Part shown: positions 17,046 through 25,389 of the stretch, in pieces
Position numbering within the stretch: the first letter of the stretch is position 1
Layout of the letters: each line of letters begins with the position of its first letter
Position numbers and translations under genes: made by a program
The notes under the pieces: model-generated
Databases searched by the model: none
What the model saw: the letters and a program-made list of their open reading frames with translations, nothing else
Told to the model about the DNA's origin: nothing
From: Rhodocyclaceae bacterium UBA2346
GTDB lineage: Bacteria > Pseudomonadota > Gammaproteobacteria > Burkholderiales > Rhodocyclaceae
Length of the DNA stretch: 52,531 nucleotides
Assembly (NCBI GenBank): GCA_002344625.1
Contig: DDUE01000057.1
Coordinates: forward strand, 6,654 to 59,184
Direction of reading: 5' to 3'

Positions 17046-18779
17046 ATGCTGAAGAAGGAACCGAACAATCCGGGCGGCGCCATCAGAAAAGCCCTTCGGA
17101 GCATGCATGATTCGGTCGAAGGGGCTTGGGACCCGCTGGGCATGGCGGCCCCGATCATGCATGCCCAGATTGCGTGGCTTGCGCATCCGCAGGAACTGGC
17201 CGAGCGGATGGCGACGCTGTCGAGTGATTTGTGGCGGCTGCAGTGGCATTCGATGTATCGCGCCCTCGGACAACCGCACCCCGATCCGGTCAAGCCCAAC
17301 CCCGACGATCAGCGGTTTGCGGACTCGTGGTGGACCGACACGGCCACCTGGGATCTGTCCAAGGAATGGTATCTGGCGTTCACCCACAACATCCAGGACA
17401 TGTTGTATGACACGCCGGGGCTCTCCAGCAAGGAGCGCCGGCGAGCGGCTTTTTGGTGGAGAAAGTGGCTCAACGCGGTGGCGCCCACGAACTTTTTTTG
17501 GACCAATCCGGTGGCGATTCGCAAGGCGGTGGAGTCGAACGGCCAGAGCCTGATCAACGGTTTCAGGAACATGCTGGCCGATCTCCAGGCGGGCGATGTG
17601 CGGATGACGACGCCCGATGACTTCAAGGTCGGAGAGAATCTGGCAACCACGCCCGGGGCCGTGATCTTTCGCAACGAGTTGCTCGAGGTGATCCATTACA
17701 CGCCCACGCAGCCGAAGACCCATGCCGAGCCAGTCGTCATCGTCACGCCGTGGATCAACAAGTACTACATCCTCGATCTGGTGCCGAAGAAGAGCATGAT
17801 CAGATATCTGCTCGATCAAGGGCTCGAAGTGTTCATCACGAGTTGGAAGAACCCGGATGCCTCGATGCGCGATGTGAGCTTCGACGCCTATCTCGAACGG
17901 GGCGTGCACGCCATCGTCGAGACGGCACGCAAGTTCAGCGGGGCGGAGAAGGTGCACGCGGTGGGTTACTGCATCGGTGGAACGGCGCTGTCGATGTATA
18001 TGGCGTGGGCGAACCGGCGCTTCAAGCCGGAGGACGTGCCGGTCGCCGATTTCACCCTGTTTACCACCTTGATCGATTTTCACAAGCCTGGCGATATCGA
18101 GGTATTTATCGATGAGACCAGCGTGCGCTACATCATCGAGAACATGGCACGCAAAGGCTATCTCGAAGGCAAGGAGATGGCTTCGTCGTTCAGGCTCCTG
18201 CGCTCCAACAGTCTGATCTGGCACTACGTGGTACACGGCTGGCTCTACGGCGAGACGCCACCGCCGTTCGATGTGCTTTACTGGAACATGGACGCAACGC
18301 GCATGCCCTACACGATGCATTCCTGGTATCTGCGCGAGCTTTACCTGCACAACCGCCTGATACAGGCCGATGCGCTCGAGGTGGCCGGCGAGCGGCTCGA
18401 CCTCGGTACCATAACCCAACCGCTCTACGCGGTAGCGGCCGAAGATGACCACATCGCACCGTGGGCGCAGGCCTTCAAGGTCACGAACCACGTGTCGGGG
18501 CCGAAACGCTTCGTGCTGTCGAGCTCGGGCCACATTCTGGGAATCGTCAATCCGCCGGTCAAACCGCCCAAGCGCACGTATCGGGCGGGCGAGGCCCACC
18601 GTGCCGGCACGGTCGATAACTGGCAAGCCTCCGCGACTACCCACGACGGTAGTTGGTGGGAAGACTGGATGGAATGGCTCAAGCCACGCTGCGGCGAGCT
18701 GCGCGACGCGATGCCGACCAGCAAACGCGGTTTCGCCAAGCTGGCCGACGCACCCGGTACCTACGTGCTCGAGCGCTGA
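17046..18779 (+). CDS. phaC: Class I poly(3-hydroxyalkanoate) synthase
   Basis: Polymerises 3-hydroxyacyl-CoA into PHA on granule surfaces, storing carbon and reducing power when oxygen is short. It is 577 residues, the class I length. The lipase-like box GYCIGG carries the catalytic Cys, C309. The downstream catalytic Asp and His are in AAEDDHIAPW and SSSGHILGIVNPP. An AGGAG site precedes ATG 17046. No phaA or phaB is nearby, so it may be one of several synthase copies; the neighbouring SDR at 5.3 kb is not a clear PhaB. It is 94 bases after the metallo-beta-lactamase gene. Confidence 0.95.
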   Translation: MLKKEPNNPGGAIRKALRSMHDSVEGAWDPLGMAAPIMHAQIAWLAHPQELAERMATLSSDLWRLQWHSMYRALGQPHPDPVKPNPDDQRFADSWWTDTATWDLSKEWYLAFTHNIQDMLYDTPGLSSKERRRAAFWWRKWLNAVAPTNFFWTNPVAIRKAVESNGQSLINGFRNMLADLQAGDVRMTTPDDFKVGENLATTPGAVIFRNELLEVIHYTPTQPKTHAEPVVIVTPWINKYYILDLVPKKSMIRYLLDQGLEVFITSWKNPDASMRDVSFDAYLERGVHAIVETARKFSGAEKVHAVGYCIGGTALSMYMAWANRRFKPEDVPVADFTLFTTLIDFHKPGDIEVFIDETSVRYIIENMARKGYLEGKEMASSFRLLRSNSLIWHYVVHGWLYGETPPPFDVLYWNMDATRMPYTMHSWYLRELYLHNRLIQADALEVAGERLDLGTITQPLYAVAAEDDHIAPWAQAFKVTNHVSGPKRFVLSSSGHILGIVNPPVKPPKRTYRAGEAHRAGTVDNWQASATTHDGSWWEDWMEWLKPRCGELRDAMPTSKRGFAKLADAPGTYVLER

Positions 18780-18829
18780 GTCCGGGCCGGCAAACCGCGG
18801 CCGCCACCGGTTGCCGTCGCCAGTAGCGA

Positions 18830-18871
18830 TTGACCGCGGTCAAGGTGTGCGAGCGGCTACGGTCGGACAAT
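18830..18871 (+). promoter_or_regulatory. FNR-type promoter of the nnrS operon
   Basis: TTGAC-CGCG-GTCAA (18830-18843) is a perfectly symmetric FNR/DNR-type site. GACAAT (18866-18871) is the -10 box, predicting a start near 18878 and placing the site centre at about -41.5. FNR or a nitric-oxide sensor of the DNR type could bind it. Confidence 0.68.
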
Positions 18872-18946
18872 CCGCGTCACTGATCGTCCGCCGGTCCCTG
18901 CCAGGGGCCGCTTCGCGAGTGACGAAGATCGAGAGGCCCCCACCAA

Positions 18947-20167
18947 ATGGCGATGGCAGAAGCCCCCAGACCGCCCGGCATGATGTTGTTGAGAGCGCCG
19001 CATCGCGCGATGTTTCTCGGTGGCTGCGCGATGCTGCTTGCGAGCTTTGCGCTATGGGCGGTCGAAATAGCGGCCAGGGCCGGGGTCGCCGGGGGGGTGT
19101 CATGGACGCTGCCACCCGCCTGGATGCATGCACTGCTGGTGCTCGGCGGGGTCTTCCCATTCTTCATATTCGGTTTTTTGCTGACGGCCATGCCGCGTTG
19201 GCAAGGGGTGCCCGATTTGGTCGCGCGCGACTGGTCGCATGCATGGTACTTGCTCGCTGCGGGATGGAGTGTCGCACTGGCCGGCATGCTGCAATCGGGG
19301 CTCTTGGTTGCCGGTTTGGTCGTGGTGTTGGCTGGTTGGGTCAGCCTGCTGCGGGTTTTGGGGCGGGTGGCCCTGCACCAAAACCCCGATCGGCTACATG
19401 CGCTGCTGACCTTCGCGGCGCTGATCGGTGGAAGTGTCGCCCTTGGGGCCTGGCTGCCTGCGATTGTCATGCAGGATGCCGGTTGGGCGCGATTCGCAAC
19501 CCAGGCCGGTCTGTGGTGGTTTCTGCTCCCGGTGTTCTTCACCGTCTGCCATCGCATGCTGCCATTCTTTTCATCGAATGTGATCAAACCCTATGTGGTG
19601 GTGCGGCCGCGCTGGGCATTCGCGCTCGTCGGCGCCAGCGTCGCGCACGGCGCACTTGCCATCGGCGGACACGAAGCGCTGGCCTGGATCGTCGATTTGC
19701 CGGCTGCGGGCATCGCCGCCTGGTTGTCGTACAAGTGGCGCCTCGTCGCCGCCTTGAAGGTGGCCTTGCTGGGCATGCTGCATGTCGGATTCGCATGGCT
19801 GGGCATTGGGCTGGTCCTGTTCGCTATCCAGGGCGTCGCAGCGACCTTTGACGTGCACCTGTTCGGCCTTGCGCCCCTGCATGCGATCGGCTTGGGTTAT
19901 TTTGGCTCGGTCCTGCTCGCGATGGTCTCGAGGGTGACGCTCGGGCATTCGGGGCGGGCGCTGAAGGCAGACCGTCTCACGGTGGCGCTGTTTGCCGCGC
20001 TGCAGTGCGTGACGCTGATCCGCATCGCGGCCGACATCGGCCCAACCGCCTTCTCGAGTACCCTGATGATGGTGTCGGTGGCTGCTTGGTGCCTGATATT
20101 CTCGGCCTGGGCGATCCGCTATGCGCCCAGCTATTGGCGCGCGCGCGTCGATGGCAAACCGGGTTGA
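18947..20167 (+). CDS. nnrS: NnrS family heme-copper membrane protein
   Basis: Polytopic membrane protein linked to nitric oxide resistance and denitrification. It is 406 residues with about twelve membrane helices. Hallmarks are RAPHRAMFLGGCAMLL at the N-terminus, PPAWMHALLVLGG, FGFLLTAMPRWQG and FFTVCHRMLPFFSSNV. The conserved His residues in RAPHR, WMHAL and VCHRM are candidate heme or metal ligands. SirB2 starts 3 bases after its stop, and a hemerythrin gene overlaps SirB2, so the three form one tight operon under the FNR-type promoter. Family is clear; biochemical activity is not established. Confidence 0.9.
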   Translation: MAMAEAPRPPGMMLLRAPHRAMFLGGCAMLLASFALWAVEIAARAGVAGGVSWTLPPAWMHALLVLGGVFPFFIFGFLLTAMPRWQGVPDLVARDWSHAWYLLAAGWSVALAGMLQSGLLVAGLVVVLAGWVSLLRVLGRVALHQNPDRLHALLTFAALIGGSVALGAWLPAIVMQDAGWARFATQAGLWWFLLPVFFTVCHRMLPFFSSNVIKPYVVVRPRWAFALVGASVAHGALAIGGHEALAWIVDLPAAGIAAWLSYKWRLVAALKVALLGMLHVGFAWLGIGLVLFAIQGVAATFDVHLFGLAPLHAIGLGYFGSVLLAMVSRVTLGHSGRALKADRLTVALFAALQCVTLIRIAADIGPTAFSSTLMMVSVAAWCLIFSAWAIRYAPSYWRARVDGKPG

Positions 20168-20169
20168 GC

Positions 20170-20568
20170 ATGGACTATCTCGCCATCCGGCATCTCCATG
20201 TCTTGTGTGTCGTGCTGAGCGGCGCAGGTTTCCTGCTGCGGGGTATCTGGATGTTGCGCGGCAGCGCCTTGCTCGCGCATCGCGTCGTGCGTGTGCTGCC
20301 GCATGTCATCGACACTTTGCTGCTCGCGAGTGCGCTGATGCTGGCATATCTCAGCGCTCAGTATCCGTTCGTGGTGGCGTGGGTGACGGCCAAGGTTGTC
20401 GGATTGCTGGTCTATATCGGCCTGGGAACGATTGCGCTGAAGCGCGGACGCTCGCCGGCCGTGCGCGGCGCCGCGTTCGCGGCCGCAATCGTGGTCTACC
20501 TCTGGATCGTCTCGGTAGCGCTGATGCGTTCGTCGTTTGGCTTTTTTTCGGCAGGAGTGCCCGTATGA
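20170..20568 (+). CDS. SirB2 family membrane protein
   Basis: A 132-residue protein with four predicted membrane helices, starting MDYLAIRHLHVLCVVLSG, the usual SirB2 start. The name comes from an early Salmonella invasion-regulator study and does not define a function. His residues in IRHLHV and LPHVID are conserved in the family and could bind heme. It lies 3 bases after nnrS and overlaps the next gene by four bases (ATGA), so coupling is strong and suggests a shared role in nitric oxide or heme handling. Confidence 0.88.
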   Translation: MDYLAIRHLHVLCVVLSGAGFLLRGIWMLRGSALLAHRVVRVLPHVIDTLLLASALMLAYLSAQYPFVVAWVTAKVVGLLVYIGLGTIALKRGRSPAVRGAAFAAAIVVYLWIVSVALMRSSFGFFSAGVPV

Positions 20569-21104
20569 ACCCGTCGCTGATTCCGGTCGCACCCGGCTTC
20601 GAAACCCCGCTCGAGATGCTCGAGGCTTGCCACGAACGGCTCGATGCCCAGCTCCGGACGCTGGGCAGACTCGTCGACTGGCTCGGCACGCATGGGCCTG
20701 ACCACGACGCGGCCCATGCAGCGGCGAATGTCATGCGCTACTTCGATACGGCGGCCCCGAATCATCATCTCGATGAGGAGCAGGACCTCATGCCCACGCT
20801 GCTTGCACGCGTGGGGGAAAAAGACCGCCTGCGCCTGCAAACCCTGGTCGACGGCATCCTGGACGATCATCAACGATTGTTTGCCGCGTGGCGCGACATG
20901 CGGGCGCTGCTGGAGCCCTTGTCGCGCGGTGAACAGGTAACGCTCGATGCCACCGTCGTGCAGGGTTTTGCCGAGCTTTATCGGCGGCACATCGCGCGCG
21001 AGGAGGAGGAGCTGCTGCCTTGGGCACAAACGCTGCTGCACGAGGATGATATCGTCAGGCTCGGTCGGGCGATGTCGGGGCGGCGTGTGGTCGGGCAAGT
21101 CTAG
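20565..21104 (+). CDS. Hemerythrin HHE domain protein
   Basis: A 179-residue cytoplasmic protein with a hemerythrin-like four-helix fold that binds a di-iron centre. Candidate ligands are the HERLD motif near residue 24, NHHLDEEQDL near 66, DDHQRLFAAW near 104 and YRRHIAREEEELLPWA near 142. Proteins of this type sense or scavenge nitric oxide or oxygen, or help repair Fe-S clusters. The start overlaps the SirB2 stop. It is the last gene of the nnrS operon and is convergent with fnr, 62 bases away. Confidence 0.88.
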   Translation: MNPSLIPVAPGFETPLEMLEACHERLDAQLRTLGRLVDWLGTHGPDHDAAHAAANVMRYFDTAAPNHHLDEEQDLMPTLLARVGEKDRLRLQTLVDGILDDHQRLFAAWRDMRALLEPLSRGEQVTLDATVVQGFAELYRRHIAREEEELLPWAQTLLHEDDIVRLGRAMSGRRVVGQV

Positions 21105-21166
21105 GCGGGGCGGCCGCCTTGGTGCCTCCGGGGGACGGATCGGCTGCTGCTACTACCGCGGGTCGA

Positions 21167-21913
21167 TCAGCGGCTGTTGACCGGGTGATGGACGAGCCGC
21201 CGCAATCCGTCCAGATCGGCGATACGGATATGTTTCTGCTGCACTGCAATCAGGCCGCTTTCCTGGAACTTGGAAAACGCCCGCGACACGGTCTCAAGCT
21301 TCAGGCCGAGGTAGGAGCCGATTTCGTCACGCGTCATGCGCAGGTGGAACTCCGCCGGCGAAAACCCGCGCGCCGTGAATCGCTGCGACAGGTTGAGCAG
21401 AAACGCCGCCAGGCGCTCTTCTGCCCGCATCGACCCGAGCAGCATCATCACCCCGTGATCGCGCACGATCTCCTTGCTCATCACCTTGTGGAACTGGTGT
21501 TGCAGGCCTTCGATCTGGCGCGACAGCTCCTCGAGCTTGTCGTACGCGATTACGCACACCTCGCTGTCTTCGAGCGCGACCGCGTTGCACGAGTGCAACT
21601 CGGTGCTGATGCCGTCAAGACCGAGGATCTCGCCGGTCATCTGAAAGCCGGTCACCTGTTCGCGCCCGTCTTCGAGCAGCACATCGGTCTTGAACGAGCC
21701 GGTGCGGATCGCGTAGATGGCTTCGAAGTCTTCGCCGGAGCGGTAAAGATGCTGGTTGCGCTTGACTTTGCGCCGGGCGCCGACCAATTCGTCGAGGCGG
21801 TTGATTTCGGTTTCGGACATGCCGAAAGGCAGGCACAATTCCAGCAGATTGCACTGCGAACATGCCGATTTGATGTCGGCTACGGTGATTGGAACTGTCG
21901 CCCTCATTCGCAC
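21167..21913 (-). CDS. fnr: FNR-type oxygen-sensing transcription regulator
   Basis: Global regulator of the aerobic-anaerobic switch; it binds DNA as a dimer when its oxygen-labile [4Fe-4S] cluster is intact. It is 248 residues. Three N-terminal cysteines (C18, C21, C27 in CSQCNLLELC) and a central one (C109) match the four ligands of true FNR, which separates it from cluster-free DNR or Crp. The recognition helix has ETVSRAFSKF, the E-x2-SR pattern that reads TTGAT half sites. It is divergent from hemN, sharing one FNR site at 21954-21967. A second Met two residues on is also possible. Confidence 0.94.
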   Translation of the reverse strand: MRMRATVPITVADIKSACSQCNLLELCLPFGMSETEINRLDELVGARRKVKRNQHLYRSGEDFEAIYAIRTGSFKTDVLLEDGREQVTGFQMTGEILGLDGISTELHSCNAVALEDSEVCVIAYDKLEELSRQIEGLQHQFHKVMSKEIVRDHGVMMLLGSMRAEERLAAFLLNLSQRFTARGFSPAEFHLRMTRDEIGSYLGLKLETVSRAFSKFQESGLIAVQQKHIRIADLDGLRRLVHHPVNSR

Positions 21914-21953
21914 ACTCTAAGACTCCGTGGGTACCGCGGCCATTTGCCAAGCG

Positions 21954-21967
21954 TTGATCCAAGTCAA
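21954..21967. promoter_or_regulatory. FNR site shared by fnr and hemN
   Basis: TTGAT-CCAA-GTCAA lies 55 bases before hemN and 41 bases before fnr. It could activate hemN and control fnr itself. The -10 boxes on both sides are poor, so the exact start sites are uncertain. Confidence 0.75.
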
Positions 21968-22021
21968 CCACCTGGCCGCGAATTTTTGAGATCGTAAGCC
22001 CCTATCCAGAGCATCAAGACC

Positions 22022-23413
22022 ATGAACAGTGACAACGATATCGTATTCGACACCAAGCTGATCCGTCGCTTCGATGTAAACGGCCCACGCTACACTTCTT
22101 ATCCGACTGCCGATCGCTTCGTCGAGGCTTTCGATGCAAGCGCCTTGCGCGACTGGCTCGCCAAACGGGCAGTGGGCGGTGTCAGCCGGCCGCTGTCATT
22201 ATACTTCCACATCCCGTTCTGTAATACGATCTGCTACTACTGTGCGTGCAACAAGATCATCACCAAAGACCATGGGCGTTCGGCCAAGTACCTGAATTAT
22301 CTTGACAAGGAAATCGAGCTGCAGGCGCAGTATCTTGGCGGAAGCCGACAGGTCACCCAGCTGCACCTGGGCGGGGGAACGCCGACTTTTCTTGCGCATG
22401 ACGAGATGCGCCAGTTGATGGCCTCGGTGCGGTCGCGTTTCACGCTGGTGCCGAATGGGGAGTATTCGATAGAGGTCGATCCGCGCAAGGTCGATTTCGA
22501 AACGGTCAAGATGCTTGCGGATCTCGGTTTCAACCGGATGAGCGTCGGTGTGCAGGATTTCAATCACGACGTGCAGGTCGCCGTCAACCGGGTACAGAGC
22601 GTCGACGAAACGCGCCTGGTGATGGAATCGGCGCGCGCGACCGGGTTCAAGTCGGTCAGCATGGACCTGATCTACGGGTTGCCCAAGCAGAATGTGATCA
22701 GTTTCAATCGCACGCTCGAAGAGGTGCTCGAGCTTTCGCCCGATCGCATTTCGCTCTACAGCTACGCTCATCTGCCTGGCCTGTTCAAACCGCAGCGGCG
22801 GATCGATGGCGATGCCTTGCCAAGCGCGGATACCAAGCTTCAGATCCTGCAACTGGCGATCAGGCGTCTCACCGAGGCAGGCTACGTCTATATCGGCATG
22901 GATCACTTCGCCAAGCCGGATGACGAACTCACCGTCGCCCAGCGTCAGGGGCGCCTGCACCGCAACTTCCAGGGTTATTCGACCCAGGTCGAGTGTGACC
23001 TGCTGGCGTTCGGGGTGTCCTCGATCGGAAAGATCGGGCCGGTGTATTCGCAGAACGTCAAAACGCTGGACGAGTACTACGATGCGCTCGACCGGGACGA
23101 GTTGCCGGTGATGCGCGGGATCGAACTCACCGCCGACGATCTGCTGCGGCGCTCGATCATCCAGGCCTTGATGTGCCACTTCGAGCTCTCGATCGAGTCC
23201 ATCGAGATCGCACACCTGATAAACTTCCGCGAGTACTTTGCCCAGGAGCTGGAGGATCTGCGCGAGATGCAGTCGGCGGGTTTGGTCGCGATCGAGGATC
23301 AGTGGATCAGCGTTCAGCCGGCTGGCAGGCTCTTGGTGCGGGGCATTGCGATGGTGTTTGACCGCTACATTCGTGCCGACCGCGAGCGTGCCCGCTATTC
23401 CAAGGTAATCTGA
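22022..23413 (+). CDS. hemN: Oxygen-independent coproporphyrinogen III oxidase
   Basis: Radical SAM enzyme that makes protoporphyrinogen IX for heme without oxygen, needed for cytochromes such as CcoO and CcoP under low oxygen. It is 463 residues. The cluster motif is CNTICYYCAC (C67, C71, C74, then C76). The SAM-binding GGGTPTFL, the VDPRKVDF strand and the C-terminal HemN domain (YSTQVECDLLAFGVSSIG) follow. It is divergent from fnr and probably FNR-activated. Confidence 0.97.
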   Translation: MNSDNDIVFDTKLIRRFDVNGPRYTSYPTADRFVEAFDASALRDWLAKRAVGGVSRPLSLYFHIPFCNTICYYCACNKIITKDHGRSAKYLNYLDKEIELQAQYLGGSRQVTQLHLGGGTPTFLAHDEMRQLMASVRSRFTLVPNGEYSIEVDPRKVDFETVKMLADLGFNRMSVGVQDFNHDVQVAVNRVQSVDETRLVMESARATGFKSVSMDLIYGLPKQNVISFNRTLEEVLELSPDRISLYSYAHLPGLFKPQRRIDGDALPSADTKLQILQLAIRRLTEAGYVYIGMDHFAKPDDELTVAQRQGRLHRNFQGYSTQVECDLLAFGVSSIGKIGPVYSQNVKTLDEYYDALDRDELPVMRGIELTADDLLRRSIIQALMCHFELSIESIEIAHLINFREYFAQELEDLREMQSAGLVAIEDQWISVQPAGRLLVRGIAMVFDRYIRADRERARYSKVI

Positions 23414-23436
23414 GGCTCAGGATTATTGGTTTCACG

Positions 23437-23461
23437 CACCCTGACTAGCTTGGTCAGGGTG
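23437..23461 (+). terminator. Hairpin after hemN, probable weak terminator
   Basis: CACCCTGAC and GTCAGGGTG form a perfect 9-pair stem with a 7-base loop 24 bases after the hemN stop. No T run follows, so it may instead act in 3' end processing. Confidence 0.5.
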
Positions 23462-23508
23462 GATTCTGCCTTGGCACCGCAACGCGTTATGGCCCTGGCC
23501 ACCCTTTC

Positions 23509-24222
23509 ATGATCGAGCCCGGATACATTGCTGTTTTTATGATCGGCCTTCTCGGCGGCACGCATTGCGTGAGCATGTGCGGCGGCATCGTCGGTGCGCT
23601 GAGCGTGCAGGTGAAGATGCCGGGCGAGCAGCGGCGCGACTGGCCGCTGCACTTCGCCTACAACCTCGGCCGGGTCACGACCTATACGGCGCTCGGTGCG
23701 TTCTTCGGTGCGATCGGCACCGCCGGGCTTCTGTTCAATGACGTGCTGCCGGTGCAACTGGGCCTGTATGTGCTCGCCAACCTGATGCTGATCGCGCTTG
23801 GGCTCTACCTAACGGGCTTCACCCGGCTGTTGGCGCCGGTCGAGCGGGCGGGCGGGCGGGTCTGGCGTCTGGTCCAGCCGGCGACACGCCGGTTCTTGCC
23901 GGCGCGCCATGTCGGTCAGGCGCTGCCGCTCGGGCTGTTGTGGGGGTTTCTGCCCTGCGGGCTCGTATACAGCGTGCTGACCACCGCCTTGCTTACGGGC
24001 TCGGCCACGCGGGGTGCCGGCATGATGCTGGCTTTCGGCCTGGGGACGTTGCCCAACCTGATGCTGGCCGGCATGCTGTTCAAGCGCTTTCGTGATCTCA
24101 CCCGCAATACCCGGGTGCGTATGGCCGCTGGCATGCTGGTGCTGGGATTCGGGGTGTTCGGGTTGTTCCATGCACCGTCGCTCGGCGGGAGCCTGTGGAG
24201 TGGAATCGTCTGCGAGGTTTGA
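23509..24222 (+). CDS. SafE/TauE-like (UreH-type) membrane protein
   Basis: A 237-residue protein with about six membrane helices. It starts MIEPGYIAVFMIGLLGGTHCVSMCGGI. The GGTHCVSMCGG motif on the first helix is the hallmark of a group usually labelled sulfite exporter TauE/SafE but related to the DsbD/UreH transmembrane domain and often found beside cbb3 oxidase or copper genes. The two Cys in HCVSMC could carry copper or electrons. It follows hemN and precedes an HMA domain protein. A role in copper supply for cbb3 oxidase is inferred from context; sulfite export is not supported by any evidence here. Confidence 0.82.
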   Translation: MIEPGYIAVFMIGLLGGTHCVSMCGGIVGALSVQVKMPGEQRRDWPLHFAYNLGRVTTYTALGAFFGAIGTAGLLFNDVLPVQLGLYVLANLMLIALGLYLTGFTRLLAPVERAGGRVWRLVQPATRRFLPARHVGQALPLGLLWGFLPCGLVYSVLTTALLTGSATRGAGMMLAFGLGTLPNLMLAGMLFKRFRDLTRNTRVRMAAGMLVLGFGVFGLFHAPSLGGSLWSGIVCEV

Positions 24223-24430
24223 GCCGAACGCCGGAGGTTGCGTCCGGTGTGAGGCAATACGGGGCGGCGAGTATAGTGCGGTTTGTGTGATCCACGGGGC
24301 GCGTCGGCCGCGTCCTGCCGCACGCGGAGCATGTTCGATGAAGTGTTCCGCTACCAATGAAATTCCTGCGAATCCTTTCCTCGCATTCGTGTATAAAGTG
24401 CTCGAATTGATTTCGTTGGGAGCAAAGGTG

Positions 24431-24640
24431 ATGACTGAAGTGACGATCAGGGTTGCAGGTATGAGCTGTGGCGGTTGCGTGCGTAACGTGACCGGCGTTT
24501 TGAAGGCGCTGTCGGGCGTTGACCTGGCCGAGGTTTCACTCGAGGACGGCGTGGCGCGGGTGGCCTTCGATCCGGCTCAGGTGTCGGTGGAGCAGTTGCG
24601 CGGCGCGATCGAAGCCGCGGGTTTCGATTCGCCCACCTGA
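24431..24640 (+). CDS. Heavy-metal-associated domain protein (CopZ-like copper chaperone)
   Basis: A 69-residue single HMA domain that probably binds Cu(I) through GMSCGGC (C13 and C16). It has the full beta-alpha-beta-beta-alpha-beta pattern and ends AIEAAGFDSPT. The frame is open upstream past several ATGs, but the ATG at 24431 gives the standard domain start. TATAGT at 24272 and TATAAA at 24392 are possible -10 boxes; I see no clear CueR-type dyad. With CcoI and the SafE-like protein it makes a plausible copper-delivery set. Confidence 0.88.
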   Translation: MTEVTIRVAGMSCGGCVRNVTGVLKALSGVDLAEVSLEDGVARVAFDPAQVSVEQLRGAIEAAGFDSPT

Positions 24641-24755
24641 ATGCTTGCCCGGTCACCGGGGTGAACTGAGCCGGCGCCGTTTGGCGCACTGGGGGGAGGC
24701 TTCGCTTCGGCCTTGGGCGTGCGTGATTGCAAGCGCGTGGGGTCGTGTTTGAACA

Positions 24756-24761
24756 TATAAT
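24756..24761 (+). promoter_or_regulatory. -10 box of ppa
   Basis: A perfect TATAAT lies 28 bases before the ppa start codon, giving a leader of about 22 nt with a GGGGAGGG ribosome site. No good -35 at normal spacing. Confidence 0.55.
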
Positions 24762-24789
24762 CACGCTTCTTTATACAGGGGAGGGATGT

Positions 24790-25317
24790 ATGAGTTTAGA
24801 TCTGGTCAAGGCCGGCAAGGATGTGCCGAACGACATCAACGTCATCATCGAGATTCCGGCGCAGGCCGATCCGATCAAGTTCGAGGTCGACAAGGACAGC
24901 GGCGCAGTATTCGTCGACCGCTTCCTGGGTACCTCGATGCGCTATCCGATCAACTACGGCTATGTGCCCCACACCATCGCCGGCGACGGTGATCCGGTCG
25001 ACGTGCTGGTGGTGACGCCGTTCCCGTTGTTCCCGGGCGTGGTCATTCGTTGCCGTCCGGTCGGTGTGCTCAAGATGGAAGATGAATCGGGCATGGATGC
25101 CAAGGTGGTCGCGGTGCCCGTTTCGAAGCTTACGCCGCTGTATGACAAGGTTCAGTCGACCGACGATCTGCCCGAACTGCTGATGAAGCAAACGGTGCAC
25201 TTCTTCGAGCACTACAAGGATCTCGAGCCCGGCAAGTGGGTGAAGGTGGTTGGCTGGGGCAGCCTCGAAGAGGCCCGTCAGGAGATTCTCGACGGTATCG
25301 AGAACGCCGCCAAGTAA
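24790..25317 (+). CDS. ppa: Inorganic pyrophosphatase
   Basis: Soluble family I pyrophosphatase that hydrolyses pyrophosphate released by biosynthesis. It is 175 residues. It has the family active-site set: [30 protein letters not shown] and the Asp-rich [10 protein letters not shown], plus [19 protein letters not shown]. The start has a strong GGGGAGGG site. It is a single gene ending in a stable bidirectional terminator. Confidence 0.97.
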   Translation: MSLDLVKAGKDVPNDINVIIEIPAQADPIKFEVDKDSGAVFVDRFLGTSMRYPINYGYVPHTIAGDGDPVDVLVVTPFPLFPGVVIRCRPVGVLKMEDESGMDAKVVAVPVSKLTPLYDKVQSTDDLPELLMKQTVHFFEHYKDLEPGKWVKVVGWGSLEEARQEILDGIENAAK

Positions 25318-25339
25318 GCGTCTGATGTCTGCATGCCTG

Positions 25340-25369
25340 CAAGCGGCCCGCCTGTGTGCGGGCCGCTTG
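25340..25369. terminator. Bidirectional terminator after ppa
   Basis: CAAGCGGCCCGC (25340-25351) and GCGGGCCGCTTG (25358-25369) form a 12-pair stem with a 6-base loop between convergent genes. T tracts are short. Confidence 0.8.
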
Positions 25370-25389
25370 GCTTTCGTGCCGCGCGCCGG

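Noticed and set aside
16722..18644. A 640-codon open frame opposite phaC
   Set aside because: Same shadow effect; PhaC is unambiguous.
23471..23486. Possible sigma-54 promoter (TTGGCAC) before the SafE-like gene
   Set aside because: The -12 element does not follow at the right distance; the next bases are CGCAACGCG and not a TTGC-type box.
24092..24430. Longer version of the copper-chaperone gene starting at 24092
   Set aside because: The added 113 codons overlap the SafE-like gene and have no domain; the ATG at 24431 gives the exact HMA domain.
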